Assembly (NCBI GenBank): GCA_014281115.1
Contig: JACONQ010000008.1
Span: 62,001-126,000, forward strand
Length of the DNA: 64,000 nt
Direction of reading: 5' to 3'
Origin: Laburnicola sp. R22_1
Taxonomy: Eukaryota > Ascomycota > Dothideomycetes > Pleosporales > Didymosphaeriaceae
Both the position numbers and the translations under genes were made by a program. Below the pieces are notes generated by a model. The model did not search any database. It was not told where the DNA came from and saw only the letters and a program-made list of their open reading frames with translations. Below, piece after piece: positions 55,098 to 64,000 of the stretch; within the stretch, counting starts at the first letter, position 1, and each line of letters opens with the position of its first letter.

Positions 55098-58000
55098 ATG
55101 GACCCACTCAGCGTCACAGCGAGCATTATCGCGATCCTAGACCTTTCAACAAAGATCCTCAGCTACCTCAACGACGTCAAGCATGCAACCAGAGAACGCG
55201 ATCGCTGCGCCCTCGAAGCTGCAAGCTTATACGGCCTACTCTTCAGCCTGAGAGGCCGGGTGGAAGAAGGAAACGCCGACGATCCGTGGTATACTGCGGT
55301 TCGGGCTCTCACAATACACAATGGGCCGCTTGATCAGTTCAGACATGACCTGGAGTTACTGCAGGAGAAGATGACTGATGGTGGTAGACTGAAGAAGGCG
55401 CTGTTGTGGAAATTCGACAAGGCTGAGATTACCGGCATATTAGGCCGAATGGAGCGTCTGAAAACGCTCATTGGAACGGCATTGCAGATGGATCATTTGT
55501 GAGTGCTTTTCAAATGACTCTATACGCACCCGAAGAGTTATTCACATGGAGCGGGTAGCCAGAACAGATGAATGGTTTTTTTCTGTGTTTTCTAAGGCTA
55601 TTCTCACCGAGAGGGACGTCAGCCGGCAGTAAGCGTGTGTAACGCTTAGTCATCAATCACGAAAACTGATGAATATATGTAAGATTTCATTACTGAAATC
55701 TTCAAGCAAACTATCGCAAGCGATCAAACAAGAAACACGCAATATTAGTGACGACACAACCTCGATCAAGAATGACACGGGCCTGATACGTTCACATCTG
55801 CCCATTCTCGACTCAATTCGACAAGACCAAAATAAGCAAATTTGTGACCAAGCGGACATCAAAGAGCGTGAACAGCTTGATCAACTGCTGGCATGGTTAT
55901 CGCCAACCGACTATCCTGCACAACTAGCCGGCGTATTAAAGCGCAGGCAAAAAGGAACATGTCAATGGCTTTTGGACTCGGACGAGCTTAAGAAATGGCT
56001 TGCCGAACCGAAGCAGACCCTATTCTGTCTCGGTATCCCTGGAGCAGGGAAGACTATCGCAGCAGCCAGCATCATCGACAGTGTGATACATTCCCAACAG
56101 CTCCAGGATAGTACTATCGGAGTTGCATATGTCTTTTGCAGCTACAAAGTGAGAAGCGAGCAAAGCAGCGCGAATCTGCTTGCGGCAATTCTCAAACAGC
56201 TCGTGCAATCCAAGCCGTCAAATGCAGCCCCGGTCAAACACTTACGTAAGAGTCAAGCCGACCAGCATAGGGCACCATCGACCGAGGAAGTTCTTGACAC
56301 CTTGTCATCCGTACTCAAGGACTACTCAACAACTTACATAGTTGTCGATGCCATCGACGAGTGCTTGGATACGGTCCGTTTCTCATTTATCAACGAATTT
56401 CGAACATTACAAGACAAGCATGACTTGCGTGTCTTAATCACATCTCGTTTCAGCTCTGACATCTTCGACACCTTCCACGACGCCCTATCTCTAGAGGTAC
56501 GAGCTGATCCTGAGGACGTGAAACTATACGTCGCTAGTCAGATTGATCGGCTACCACGATGCATTCAACGAGATCCCGAATTAACTCAACTAGTTCACGA
56601 AAGGATCGCGGCAGCTACAGATGGGATGTACGTTACCAATCAACGATAGTAGTTCTTGGATTAATTTTGTGTAGGTTCCTGCTCGCCCGCCTGTATCTGG
56701 ATTCTTTACTCGACAAGAGAACCAAAGGCAAAGTTCAGTCTACACTGAATGCATTACGTACAGGCTCTGAAGCACTAAGAAAAGCATACGACGATGCAAT
56801 CATCCGAATCCAAAGTCAAATGCCTGAGGATGCTGCACTGGCGCAGAGAGTCTTATCATGGATAACCCACGCCCGAAGACCGCTCACAACGGTAGAGCTT
56901 ATTAATGCTCTAGCAGTGAAATCTGCCACACCTAGCCTGGATCTAGACGATTTGGAAGACATCGAGGTTATCGTCTCCGTGTGTACTGGTCTTGTTACTA
57001 TCGATGAAGAGAGTGATGTAATCCGCTTGGTCCATTACACCACACAAGAGTACCTCGAGAGCATTCACAAAGATTGGAGTCCTAATGTTCAACTCGAAAT
57101 GGCATCAGCATGCCTGACCTACCTCACCTTCAAGGATTTCCAAGACGGTGCTTGCAAGAAAAGGGCAGACTGGGTAATTAGGCGTGCCAAAAACGCGTTC
57201 CTGGAGTACGCGGCTAGGTACTGGGGAGAACACGCATCTTCGGTCCAACCCGAAATCTACAAAACAGCACGCTCGGTTCTTCTCCATTCCGGTCTGGTTT
57301 CTAGTGCTGCACAAGCGTTTTATCGATCGAACAAGAATGAATTGCTGTACTTGGGAGACGGAAAAGGCACCACGGCTACGCATCTCTGTGCCAGATTCGG
57401 GCTGTTTCACCTGTTGGAGCGAATTTTGCATGAATCTACCGAAGACCCGACCAGTATGGTACAGGTACAAGACAGCAATGGGGACACTCCACTACTCTTT
57501 GCTACTCAATATAATCACTCGAGTACGGCGAAGCTTCTGATTGAGAGTGGAGCAAATGTCAACGAGCGGAGAAACTCTGGAAGCCTGACACCACTTCACA
57601 TTGCATCGAAAAGAGGCTTCTTAGACATATGCAAGCTTCTACTTGACAATGGAGCAGACATAGAAGCCACCGACTGGGCGTCTCAGACTCCACTACATTT
57701 AGCAACAGAAAGAGGCTTCTTAGACATATGCAAGCTTCTACTTGACAATGGAGCAGATGCCAACGGAAGGCTGACCGACCCTGGATTTTCTAGTCATTCA
57801 CCGACACCACTGCACATTGCAACAGAAAGAGGCTTCGTAGACATATGCAAGCTTCTACTTAACAATGGAGCAGAGATAGAAGCCACCAACGACTTCTTGC
57901 GATGCACGCCACTTCATTTAGCATCAAAAAGAGGCTTCGTAGATATATGCAAGCTTCTACTTAACAATGGAGCAGACATAAAAGTCAGCAACCTGTGGTC

Positions 58001-59587
58001 TCAGACGCCACTATATTTAGCATCGGGGAGCGGTCAAGAAGCCACCGTCAAACTTCTCCTTGATCACAATGCAGATACAGCTGCCCAGAGTCGCGGGGAC
58101 TTTGATTATGAAAGAACAGCTTTGCATCAAGCTTCCAAGAGCGGGAACGCAAGGGTTGTGGAGATGCTTCTAGCAAAAGGTGTAGCTGTCAGCCCCGTGG
58201 ACGGTGAAGGCCAAACGCCTCTCCATCTCGCTTCGAGAAGGGGCCACCTCGACGTCATGCGCTCGTTGCTAAAGTACAATGCAGATGTTAGCGCCTCCTG
58301 GATTCCGGGGAATGCGTTTGGCAATTTGAGGTCGACCGCCGCTAGTGCAGCTTTAGTCCGGGGACACATTGATGCCCTAGCGATCCTGCTCAAATACTTA
58401 CCCAACATCAACACGTCTCCCGATGCCAACTACGGGACGTTACTACACAGCATTGCTTTTCGGGGCCATACAGACATCCTGAAAATGGTCATTGAGGAGT
58501 ATAACGCGAACCTCCGTCTCCAAGACCATCATCACAGAACACTCCTACACATGGCCGCATTGGGAGGCCACCTGGATACTTTACTGTATTTGATTGGAGA
58601 AGGGCTTGATCCCATGCACAAAGATGACCTGGGGAAGGATATTCTTTGCTATGCGGCCTTGGGGGGCAACTCACGGATGGTGAAATACGTGCTAGAAGAG
58701 AAGTTTGCCTCTTCCTCGAGTGCGGGCCATTGGAATGCCATACATTGGGCGTGCAGGAACGGAATCCGGCCGTGTCGATACCGTCCTCGGTCAATGAGCG
58801 ACACAAAAAGAGCGCGTGGTCTGCAGCAAACAAAGGTACTCGTGCAACTAATACTAGCAGGCATCGATTGCGAAACCATCACTGTTGATGTCTTACCGGG
58901 CCAGTGGAGTCCGGCCTCGATCGGTTCATTCCATGACGGTTCATTCCATGACGACAGATGGCCTGACGATGATTCTGTTTCTATCCATTCATCAAATGAC
59001 GCCGGATGGGCTGACGATGATTCTGTTTCTCTCGTTGCATCAGATGACGACGGATGGTCTGACGATGATTCTGATTCTATCCATTCATCAAATGACGACG
59101 GACGGTCTGACGATGATTCTGATTCTACCCATTCATTAAAAGACGGCCCATGGCTTGAGGATGTTTCTAATTCTCTCAAGCTCAAATTAGGGGCGGATAA
59201 TGGACTTCGTATGAAAAAGAATGGGAAATGCTATGGTTGTTATAGTGTAAGTCTTTGTGCCTCATGCTGCTCGTCATCTTCTGACATCAAGCCAAATAGA
59301 CCATATGCGGGCCGCGCTTCTCTTGTCCGAGTAGCGCTTGTCCACCTTTTCAATACTGTTTCATGTGCAGCCCGGCAGCGGAGGAACTGCACAAAGGTCA
59401 TGGTTGGCACTCGGTTGATCCTCCCGAACCTATGATATGTTACTCAAGTGAAGCCGATGTCACCGCGGACGACAGTGAATATATCTCAAGTGAAGGCGAT
59501 GAACATAGCTCAAGTGAAGCCGATGACACAGGGGACGACGATGGATGGGTATCGCAAGCTGAGTCGAATGAGGACCCTGTCTTCTGA
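55098..59587 (+). CDS. NLR-type receptor: helo-like / NACHT / ankyrin / ZZ finger
   Basis: Four exons (55098-55498, 55707-56627, 56675-59246, 59300-59587), phases consistent, give 1393 aa. The N-terminus MDPLSVTASIIAILDLSTKI is the PigL_N/Helo-like type common in fungal NLRs. NACHT follows: Walker A CLGIPGAGKTIAAAS (about 243-252), Walker B TYIVVDAIDEC (about 345) and ITSRF. The helical linker has LARRPL-like THARRPLTTVELINALAV and VHYTTQEYLES. Ankyrin repeats fill about 668-1130 (LTPLHIASKRGFLDICKLLL type). An acidic repeat block (GWSDDDSDSIHSSNDDG) occupies about 1190-1265. A C-terminal ZZ zinc finger is split by the last intron (GKCYGCYS, GPRFSC, CPPFQYCFMC, LHKGHGWH). Such proteins act in non-self recognition and regulated cell death. 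The ligand is unknown. Confidence 0.88.
57585..58015 (+). repeat. High-identity ankyrin repeat block
   Basis: Four repeats of about 100 bp share long identical words such as tagacatatgcaagcttcta and caatggagcagacatagaag. In protein they read RGFLDICKLLLDNGAD or RGFVDICKLLLNNGAD. The flanking ankyrin repeats are diverged, so this block duplicated recently. Confidence 0.88.
58930..59150 (+). repeat. 48-bp coding tandem repeat (acidic), about 4-5 units
   Basis: Units of 48 bp share atggtctgacgatgattctg and encode variants of GWSDDDSDSIHSSNDD just before the ZZ finger of the NLR. It keeps the frame throughout. Confidence 0.85.
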
Positions 59588-59888
59588 GTGTAAGCCATTG
59601 ATCGAAATGAAGGACTTCTTTAATGATCGCGGCTGGGGTTGAGGGCATTCTCATGGCCTGCGTCCAGCCTGCGTCCACATGCTCTTAGTAGGAATCAGCG
59701 ATGAACAATATGCACAAGAAAAGTGCAATGGCATGCCAAGCATAACAATAAAGCTCAGGCCTCTCTCTACCTTGTCGTCGTCATCATCACATGTCACAAG
59801 CGCACAACTCATCTCCGCGCCGCCGCCCGACGCTAACCCCCTCCCAGCCACCGTTCAGGCACCCACCGTCACATGACCACGCTACCGC

Positions 59889-59932
59889 CTAGCGCCTCGC
59901 TTCCCTAGCGCCTCGCTTCCCTAGCGCCTCGG
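59889..59932. repeat. 17-bp tandem repeat, about 2.5 units
   Basis: Unit cctagcgcctcgcttcc is repeated just upstream of a TATA-like element. Confidence 0.8.
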
Positions 59933-59936
59933 CACC

Positions 59937-59950
59937 GCGTATATAAACCC
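59937..59950 (+). promoter_or_regulatory. TATA-like element
   Basis: gcgtatataaaccc is followed by CT-rich initiator sequence. No clear downstream gene is visible, so this is tentative. Confidence 0.35.
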
Positions 59951-60937
59951 GCCGTCCCTTCGCAACCTTTCTCGTCCCTTATCCCAGTGCTCGGGCGTTA
60001 CGCTTACCAGTGAAGATTCGTCTGAGGTAGCGTTTTTGCTAGTTGAAAACTACAACTATGACCGCTCTTGTTGGTCTTCGGATCGGCAAGGAATTTTTGA
60101 CACTTATGACACCTTTTTCTTCGTTGGTTGTGTGGCGTGCTGCACTGCTGAAGAAGATTATGATGGAGGGTGGGGATGGTGATGGGGCTGCTGATGGATA
60201 GGCAGCGGTGCGAAGAGTTTTCGCGATGGCGATGGGTTAGGTAGAAGGTGGACGCGCGTTGGGCGTTGAGTGCGCTTCGTGTAGACGTAGATGAAGCATC
60301 ACATGCAAACACTGAAGCATCGCATCGTATCGCATCTCAGCTTGTCGTTTCGTGAATCGCATTCTGCCTCAGTTGACGCTCTCGTGCTCCATGTCCCACC
60401 TGCGTGCCTGATCTCTCTCTTACCATGCTGATGTCGCTTTTACCTGTACCCAGCGTAGCGACTCGCCGACGCTGACGCCCGCCCCCAGACAAATTCTTTG
60501 CGCCTCCACAACACCACCCGCCGCTCTACCCTCCCATCCGCGTCCACCCATCTCATACACACATCTAGCTAACGCACCTTCCCGCCGTCGCACCATGCTC
60601 CCTCGCCTCGCCTCTCCTCGCCGCTCATCCAACGTCCCGCCTAGGTAGACTGCCCTTCTGCCCCCGCGTCAGCCTGTCCATCGCACCCTCACGCCCATCC
60701 TCGACCACGAGGCATAGAGCACATCCTTCCTTCCTCGCTACGATACGGTGCGGTACGGTACGCGACACGACTCGTCCGCGCTCGGGATCGCCACCGGTGC
60801 GTAGACGGTCAGCGTGTAGGATATAGCTCGAACCGAGCCTCGAGGAAGGGACATATAGCGCGAGGGCATACACGGACTGACGGACGGACGGACACGAACA
60901 AGGTACCTCTGGTCTAGTCTAGTTAATGAGGCAGAGC

Positions 60938-60959
60938 GTCAGCGTCAGCGTCAGCGTTA
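60938..60959. repeat. (GCGTCA)n short tandem repeat
   Basis: About four units of gcgtca/gcgtta near 60938. No function evident. Confidence 0.7.
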
Positions 60960-62899
60960 GGGCTTACCTAGCTACGCTGATGCGAGCTGAAGAGGACGAG
61001 GAAGACTGCACTGCATGCCGCGCCGTCTGCAGAAACTAGTACGTTGGGAGGAGTGTTCTACATGGTGGTTGGTTATCTATCGCATTACCCGTGTGGTGCA
61101 GTACGGCTCTGCGAGTGCAAAGGCATTCCAAATGCTACAGATCGCCCTTAGAAGGCTTGCCTTCAGTTTTACAGCGAAGAGGGCATTTCCACCCGCTTTC
61201 GCAAATCCGCGCTGCCCAGACCATTTCCTGAAAACAACTTCAACCTTGCTATTCCACGAGGCGGCCCGCAGTATCGCGCATAGAGCACCTAACAATGGGT
61301 CTGCCCGGAGCATAACAAGCTATCATGCGGCGGCTACTTTTGATACCCTGAAGGTAATATCAGCATTATCCATCACGACTTCAATTCTCATCAAAAGACT
61401 AGCTTGATCCGAGTAATTATCACTTAATCATTATCAATTATTATGCAAATTCAACTATTCACGAACTCGATGTCGCCATCCCACAGGAGAAACGTGTTTC
61501 TGGAATTTTCACCGACAAGATATATGTCCTGTGCCAAGATGACCCTCTGGATAAGTTCCTAGTGGCGAAATTTAGTGGCATCTCTCAAAGAAAAGAAAAG
61601 AAGCTCTGCTTTAAAATAGCAGGATGGTGTGGTATGGGCAAAATACGGAGTATCTATCGTATGAGGAACCCGTATAATGAGCAATTATACGTTGCAAGAG
61701 TAGAGGTGGGACGCAAGGCAGAATGGGTAGAGAATCGCAGAAGGCCATATTGGGGGGAAGGGATATTTTCACGGAGCTGTTACATGAGGGCGTCATTGTT
61801 CGGCTCTGCGAAGGGGAATTAGGGTGATAGGTATGAACTACATCATCACCATGGTCCAGGTGGCCCGGTATGTGGGCAACGGCGGGGTTTGCTCTTGGCT
61901 GGGGCCTGTGAGTCTGACTAAGCTTTCTCTCGCAACTTCGTACAAGCGAACCCGAGCTGCCCCAGAAGATCTGCTCAGAAATTTGACTACATATCCAATT
62001 CCAAGGCTTGCATTCGTCTGTGCAAACGGTCGTCGTCCTCTTGGTTCCTCCTCACATTAATGACGCCATATGTCTAGCTTGTTCAAGAGCTGTAGGTTGC
62101 TGTAAGTCTTGGCCGGACTTATTGCCCACTCCGACTTCGTCTTCCTGGCTGTACGAAAGAGGTGGTTAAGACCCGGAATGCGGATTGTCGACCGATACTT
62201 TCTCATCAACAATAACTCACCATATCGCTCTTTATCACTTTCCCCATCTGTCTTTCTCTTGTTTTACCTTCCTGTCTCTGCCATTTCTTCATCGTTATTC
62301 GCTTAGTTTATATCAACCACCGTGCTGCGCGCACGCAATACTAGTCGCCTCTCCTTGCAATGCTTTTCTCTGCATTTATTTCCTATCACTCACTCGCATT
62401 CGCTTGCGTCTAAATCGGCCATGGGTAGGATGGAAAGCCTGAATGATGGTTCCATCCTCCAAGCGCGGATCAATGTGACTACCCGGTCAAAGGCTTGCCA
62501 GCTCCCAACAGATGCTGCAAGGCTGAGGGCCTCGATCCCCTTTCTTGTCCATGCTTTGGTTGATGATGAAGCCACTCAGAGTCAGCTTTTGCATTTTTGC
62601 GAGCACCGAATCGTCCGACTTCTGTCTCTTTGCCAGCGACGGGCCATCCTGTGATTTTCCGACAGTGCGTTTTGTATTCCTTGGGGCTGCTTCCCTTATC
62701 CTAGTTAGCGCCTTTTTATAGGGTTTACTGTTCTTAGCGGGGGCTTCTTTCTACTTTATTCCTTTTGGACTGGCCTCTTCTTGCGTGATGTTCGTACTGC
62801 TGCCGCTAGGACTGTTGCTCGTTAGTAGCGTAGAGACTACATTGTAGTATTCGAAATTAATCTGGACTCTAACTAATAATAAGTGTGTTAAGTAGATAA

Positions 62900-64000
62900 G
62901 TAATTTTTTACACCTTGGCTTGAAAATTAGAGCGCAAGGCAGTGGCCGTGGAGGCTCGAGTACGATGGCGAGTGGTCGAGGTGCGTGACCGGGCTACGTG
63001 TTGTGATTGGATGTTGTTCAATCGTTGAAGCAGAGCTGGTCATAGTTGCGGTACAGTGCCAAGCCAAAAGTCTGTTCCCCCAACACGCTAACGCGCGTAC
63101 ACCAACACCAACACCCTATTTTCAACACTACATTACTCCACCAATATGAGCTCTTTTGGTGTAGAAATTTCAGGAAATCGTCGCCGCAATGCCGAATTAT
63201 CTGTCCAGCAATGGGATTTAATTATCGCGAAGTGTGAGGCGGGCGCGTCATCGCGGGAGTTGGCTGAGGAGTTTAACTGTACGCGTCGCTGCATCAACAA
63301 AACACTTCAGAGATATGGAGAACAACACCACAATCAATCGCGGCCTCAATTAGGGCGTCCCTAGGCGCTTAATACACATGACAAGCGTGTACTCTATTAA
63401 GAGGCACGAAAAAACCCGAGGATCGAATACCCAGCCCTCCTCCGCGAGGCCTTCCTCCGCCGCATCTCTTAAATGACTGCATATCGCGCATTGAAGGCAG
63501 AGAGCCTAACCAACTTCTAGGCAGCGCGGAAGCCCAAGATCACTCGCGCGGTGGCCCAGGAGAGACGTCAATTCGAACGGGAATATTGCAATTGGGATTG
63601 GCGCGGACAGCCCTTCCAGTTCTCAGATGAGTGCTCTATTTAAAGACGCTCCGGCGGCACATCTATATGGGTTTTTCGCCTCCTATATAAGAAATAGAGA
63701 TATGAGATGATTAAGGAGACAGTTATATTAAGATCTCGCGCGGCAATAGTGTGGGCGAGTATCTGGCTTGATTAGAGAGGGCGGGTTTGGCGGAGTCCCT
63801 TAGTGATTATGCCTAGGGACCTAGCAGCTCGTCGCAAAGGATATAGCGTATGGAGTTATATTGAAGCTCTACGCGAAGGACTCCTCTGTAATTATCACGC
63901 AGGAGATATCTATATGCACGATAACGCGCCCATCTATAGGGCGCGATAGTTGCTCGATTTTTTGGCGGAACACGGCATACAACCAATTGAGTGGCCGCGT
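62900..64000 (+). mobile_element. Mariner-type transposon, cut by the window edge
   Basis: A forward transposase pseudogene begins at 63146 and runs off the right end. The left terminus is probably within 62890-62960, but its partner lies outside the window, so the boundary is only estimated. Confidence 0.65.
63146..64000 (+). pseudogene. Mariner-type transposase, partial, eight stop codons
   Basis: One uninterrupted frame (no indels) from MSSFGVEISGNRRRNAELS. A helix-turn-helix (IIAKCEAGASSRELAEEFNC) is followed by RINKTL-like CINKTLQRYG and SRPQLGRP. Then come TAYRALKAESL and KPKITRAVAQERRQFE, the first catalytic block QFSDECSI followed by a stop where Trp is expected, RDLAARRKGYSVWSYIEALR, and the second block IYMHDNAPIYRAR with the strand HGIQPIEWP. 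The third catalytic residue would lie beyond the window. Eight TAA/TAG codons fit C-to-T or G-to-A change at Gln and Trp codons. It is a different lineage from the Tc1 element at 16103. Confidence 0.85.

Larger units (their letters stand above)
59588..62900. other. 3.3 kb without a convincing gene
   Basis: Open frames here are 60-130 codons without recognisable domains. The best unexplained one is a forward frame from about 61450 to 61822 (LDVAIPQEKRVSGIFTDKIY, DDPLDKFLVAKFSGISQRKE), which could be a decayed gene fragment. A short frame MLPRLASPRRSSNVPPR at 60596 follows a CACC leader and precedes a possible donor, but has no partner exon. I do not claim either as a gene. Confidence 0.45.

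Noticed and set aside
60004..60312. 102-codon reverse frame with CxxC
   Set aside because: A single C-H-K-C pair without the rest of any zinc-finger pattern. Composition and context give no support.

Overview
The window comes from a filamentous ascomycete (Pezizomycotina, probably a dothideomycete). The evidence is short GT-AG introns of about 45-130 bp with CTAAC/CTGAC branch sites, families largely confined to filamentous fungi (UstYa/DUF3328, Pth11-like rhodopsin-domain protein, AA11-type LPMO, NACHT-ankyrin NLR, Fot1/pogo transposons), and very AT-rich blocks that look like products of repeat-induced point mutation (RIP). The assignment to class is inference.

Layout. (1) 1-13960 is an AT-rich, RIP-type block with no intact gene. 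It holds two decayed Tc1/mariner-superfamily elements with inverted ends (6452-8287 and 9098-10967, the latter readable as Fot1/pogo), about ten copies of a ~115 bp MITE-like repeat, three copies of a ~105 bp repeat, a two-copy ~260 bp repeat and two very long microsatellites. (2) 14111-24866 holds an MFS transporter gene that appears to be cut in two by about 9 kb of nested transposons: a Fot1 element carrying a Tc1 element (69 bp terminal repeats identical as read by eye), followed by a two-gene Harbinger element with both ORFs open and a RIP-degraded hAT element. (3) 25382-31769 holds a broken 2-oxoglutarate oxygenase, a Pth11-like seven-helix protein, a UstYa-like protein and a Cys-rich single-pass membrane protein. 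(4) 32512-36446 has two different Fot1/pogo elements abutting at one TA, both with frames preserved but many stop codons. (5) 36950-59587 is the gene-rich part: HMG-CoA lyase, a secreted beta-propeller, Ctf8, a truncated alcohol dehydrogenase, an unknown 444-aa protein, a butanediol-type dehydrogenase, a MARVEL-like protein, CENP-S/MHF1, Pga2, a giant AA11-LPMO-like secreted protein and a 1393-aa NLR (helo-like/NACHT/ankyrin/ZZ). (6) 59588-62900 shows no convincing gene, and a RIP-damaged mariner-type element runs off the right edge.

How it fits together. Housekeeping functions (leucine catabolism, sister-chromatid cohesion, kinetochore/DNA repair, ER trafficking) are interleaved with lineage-variable genes (UstYa, 2OG oxygenase, MFS, Pth11-like, LPMO, NLR). 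The MFS, oxygenase and UstYa genes near the AT-rich block could be remains of a secondary-metabolite locus eroded by transposons and RIP, but no core biosynthetic enzyme is visible. The two most unusual proteins are the LPMO-like protein with a very long acidic, repeat-bearing, Kex2-site-containing tail, and the NLR whose ankyrin repeats are almost identical in DNA sequence.
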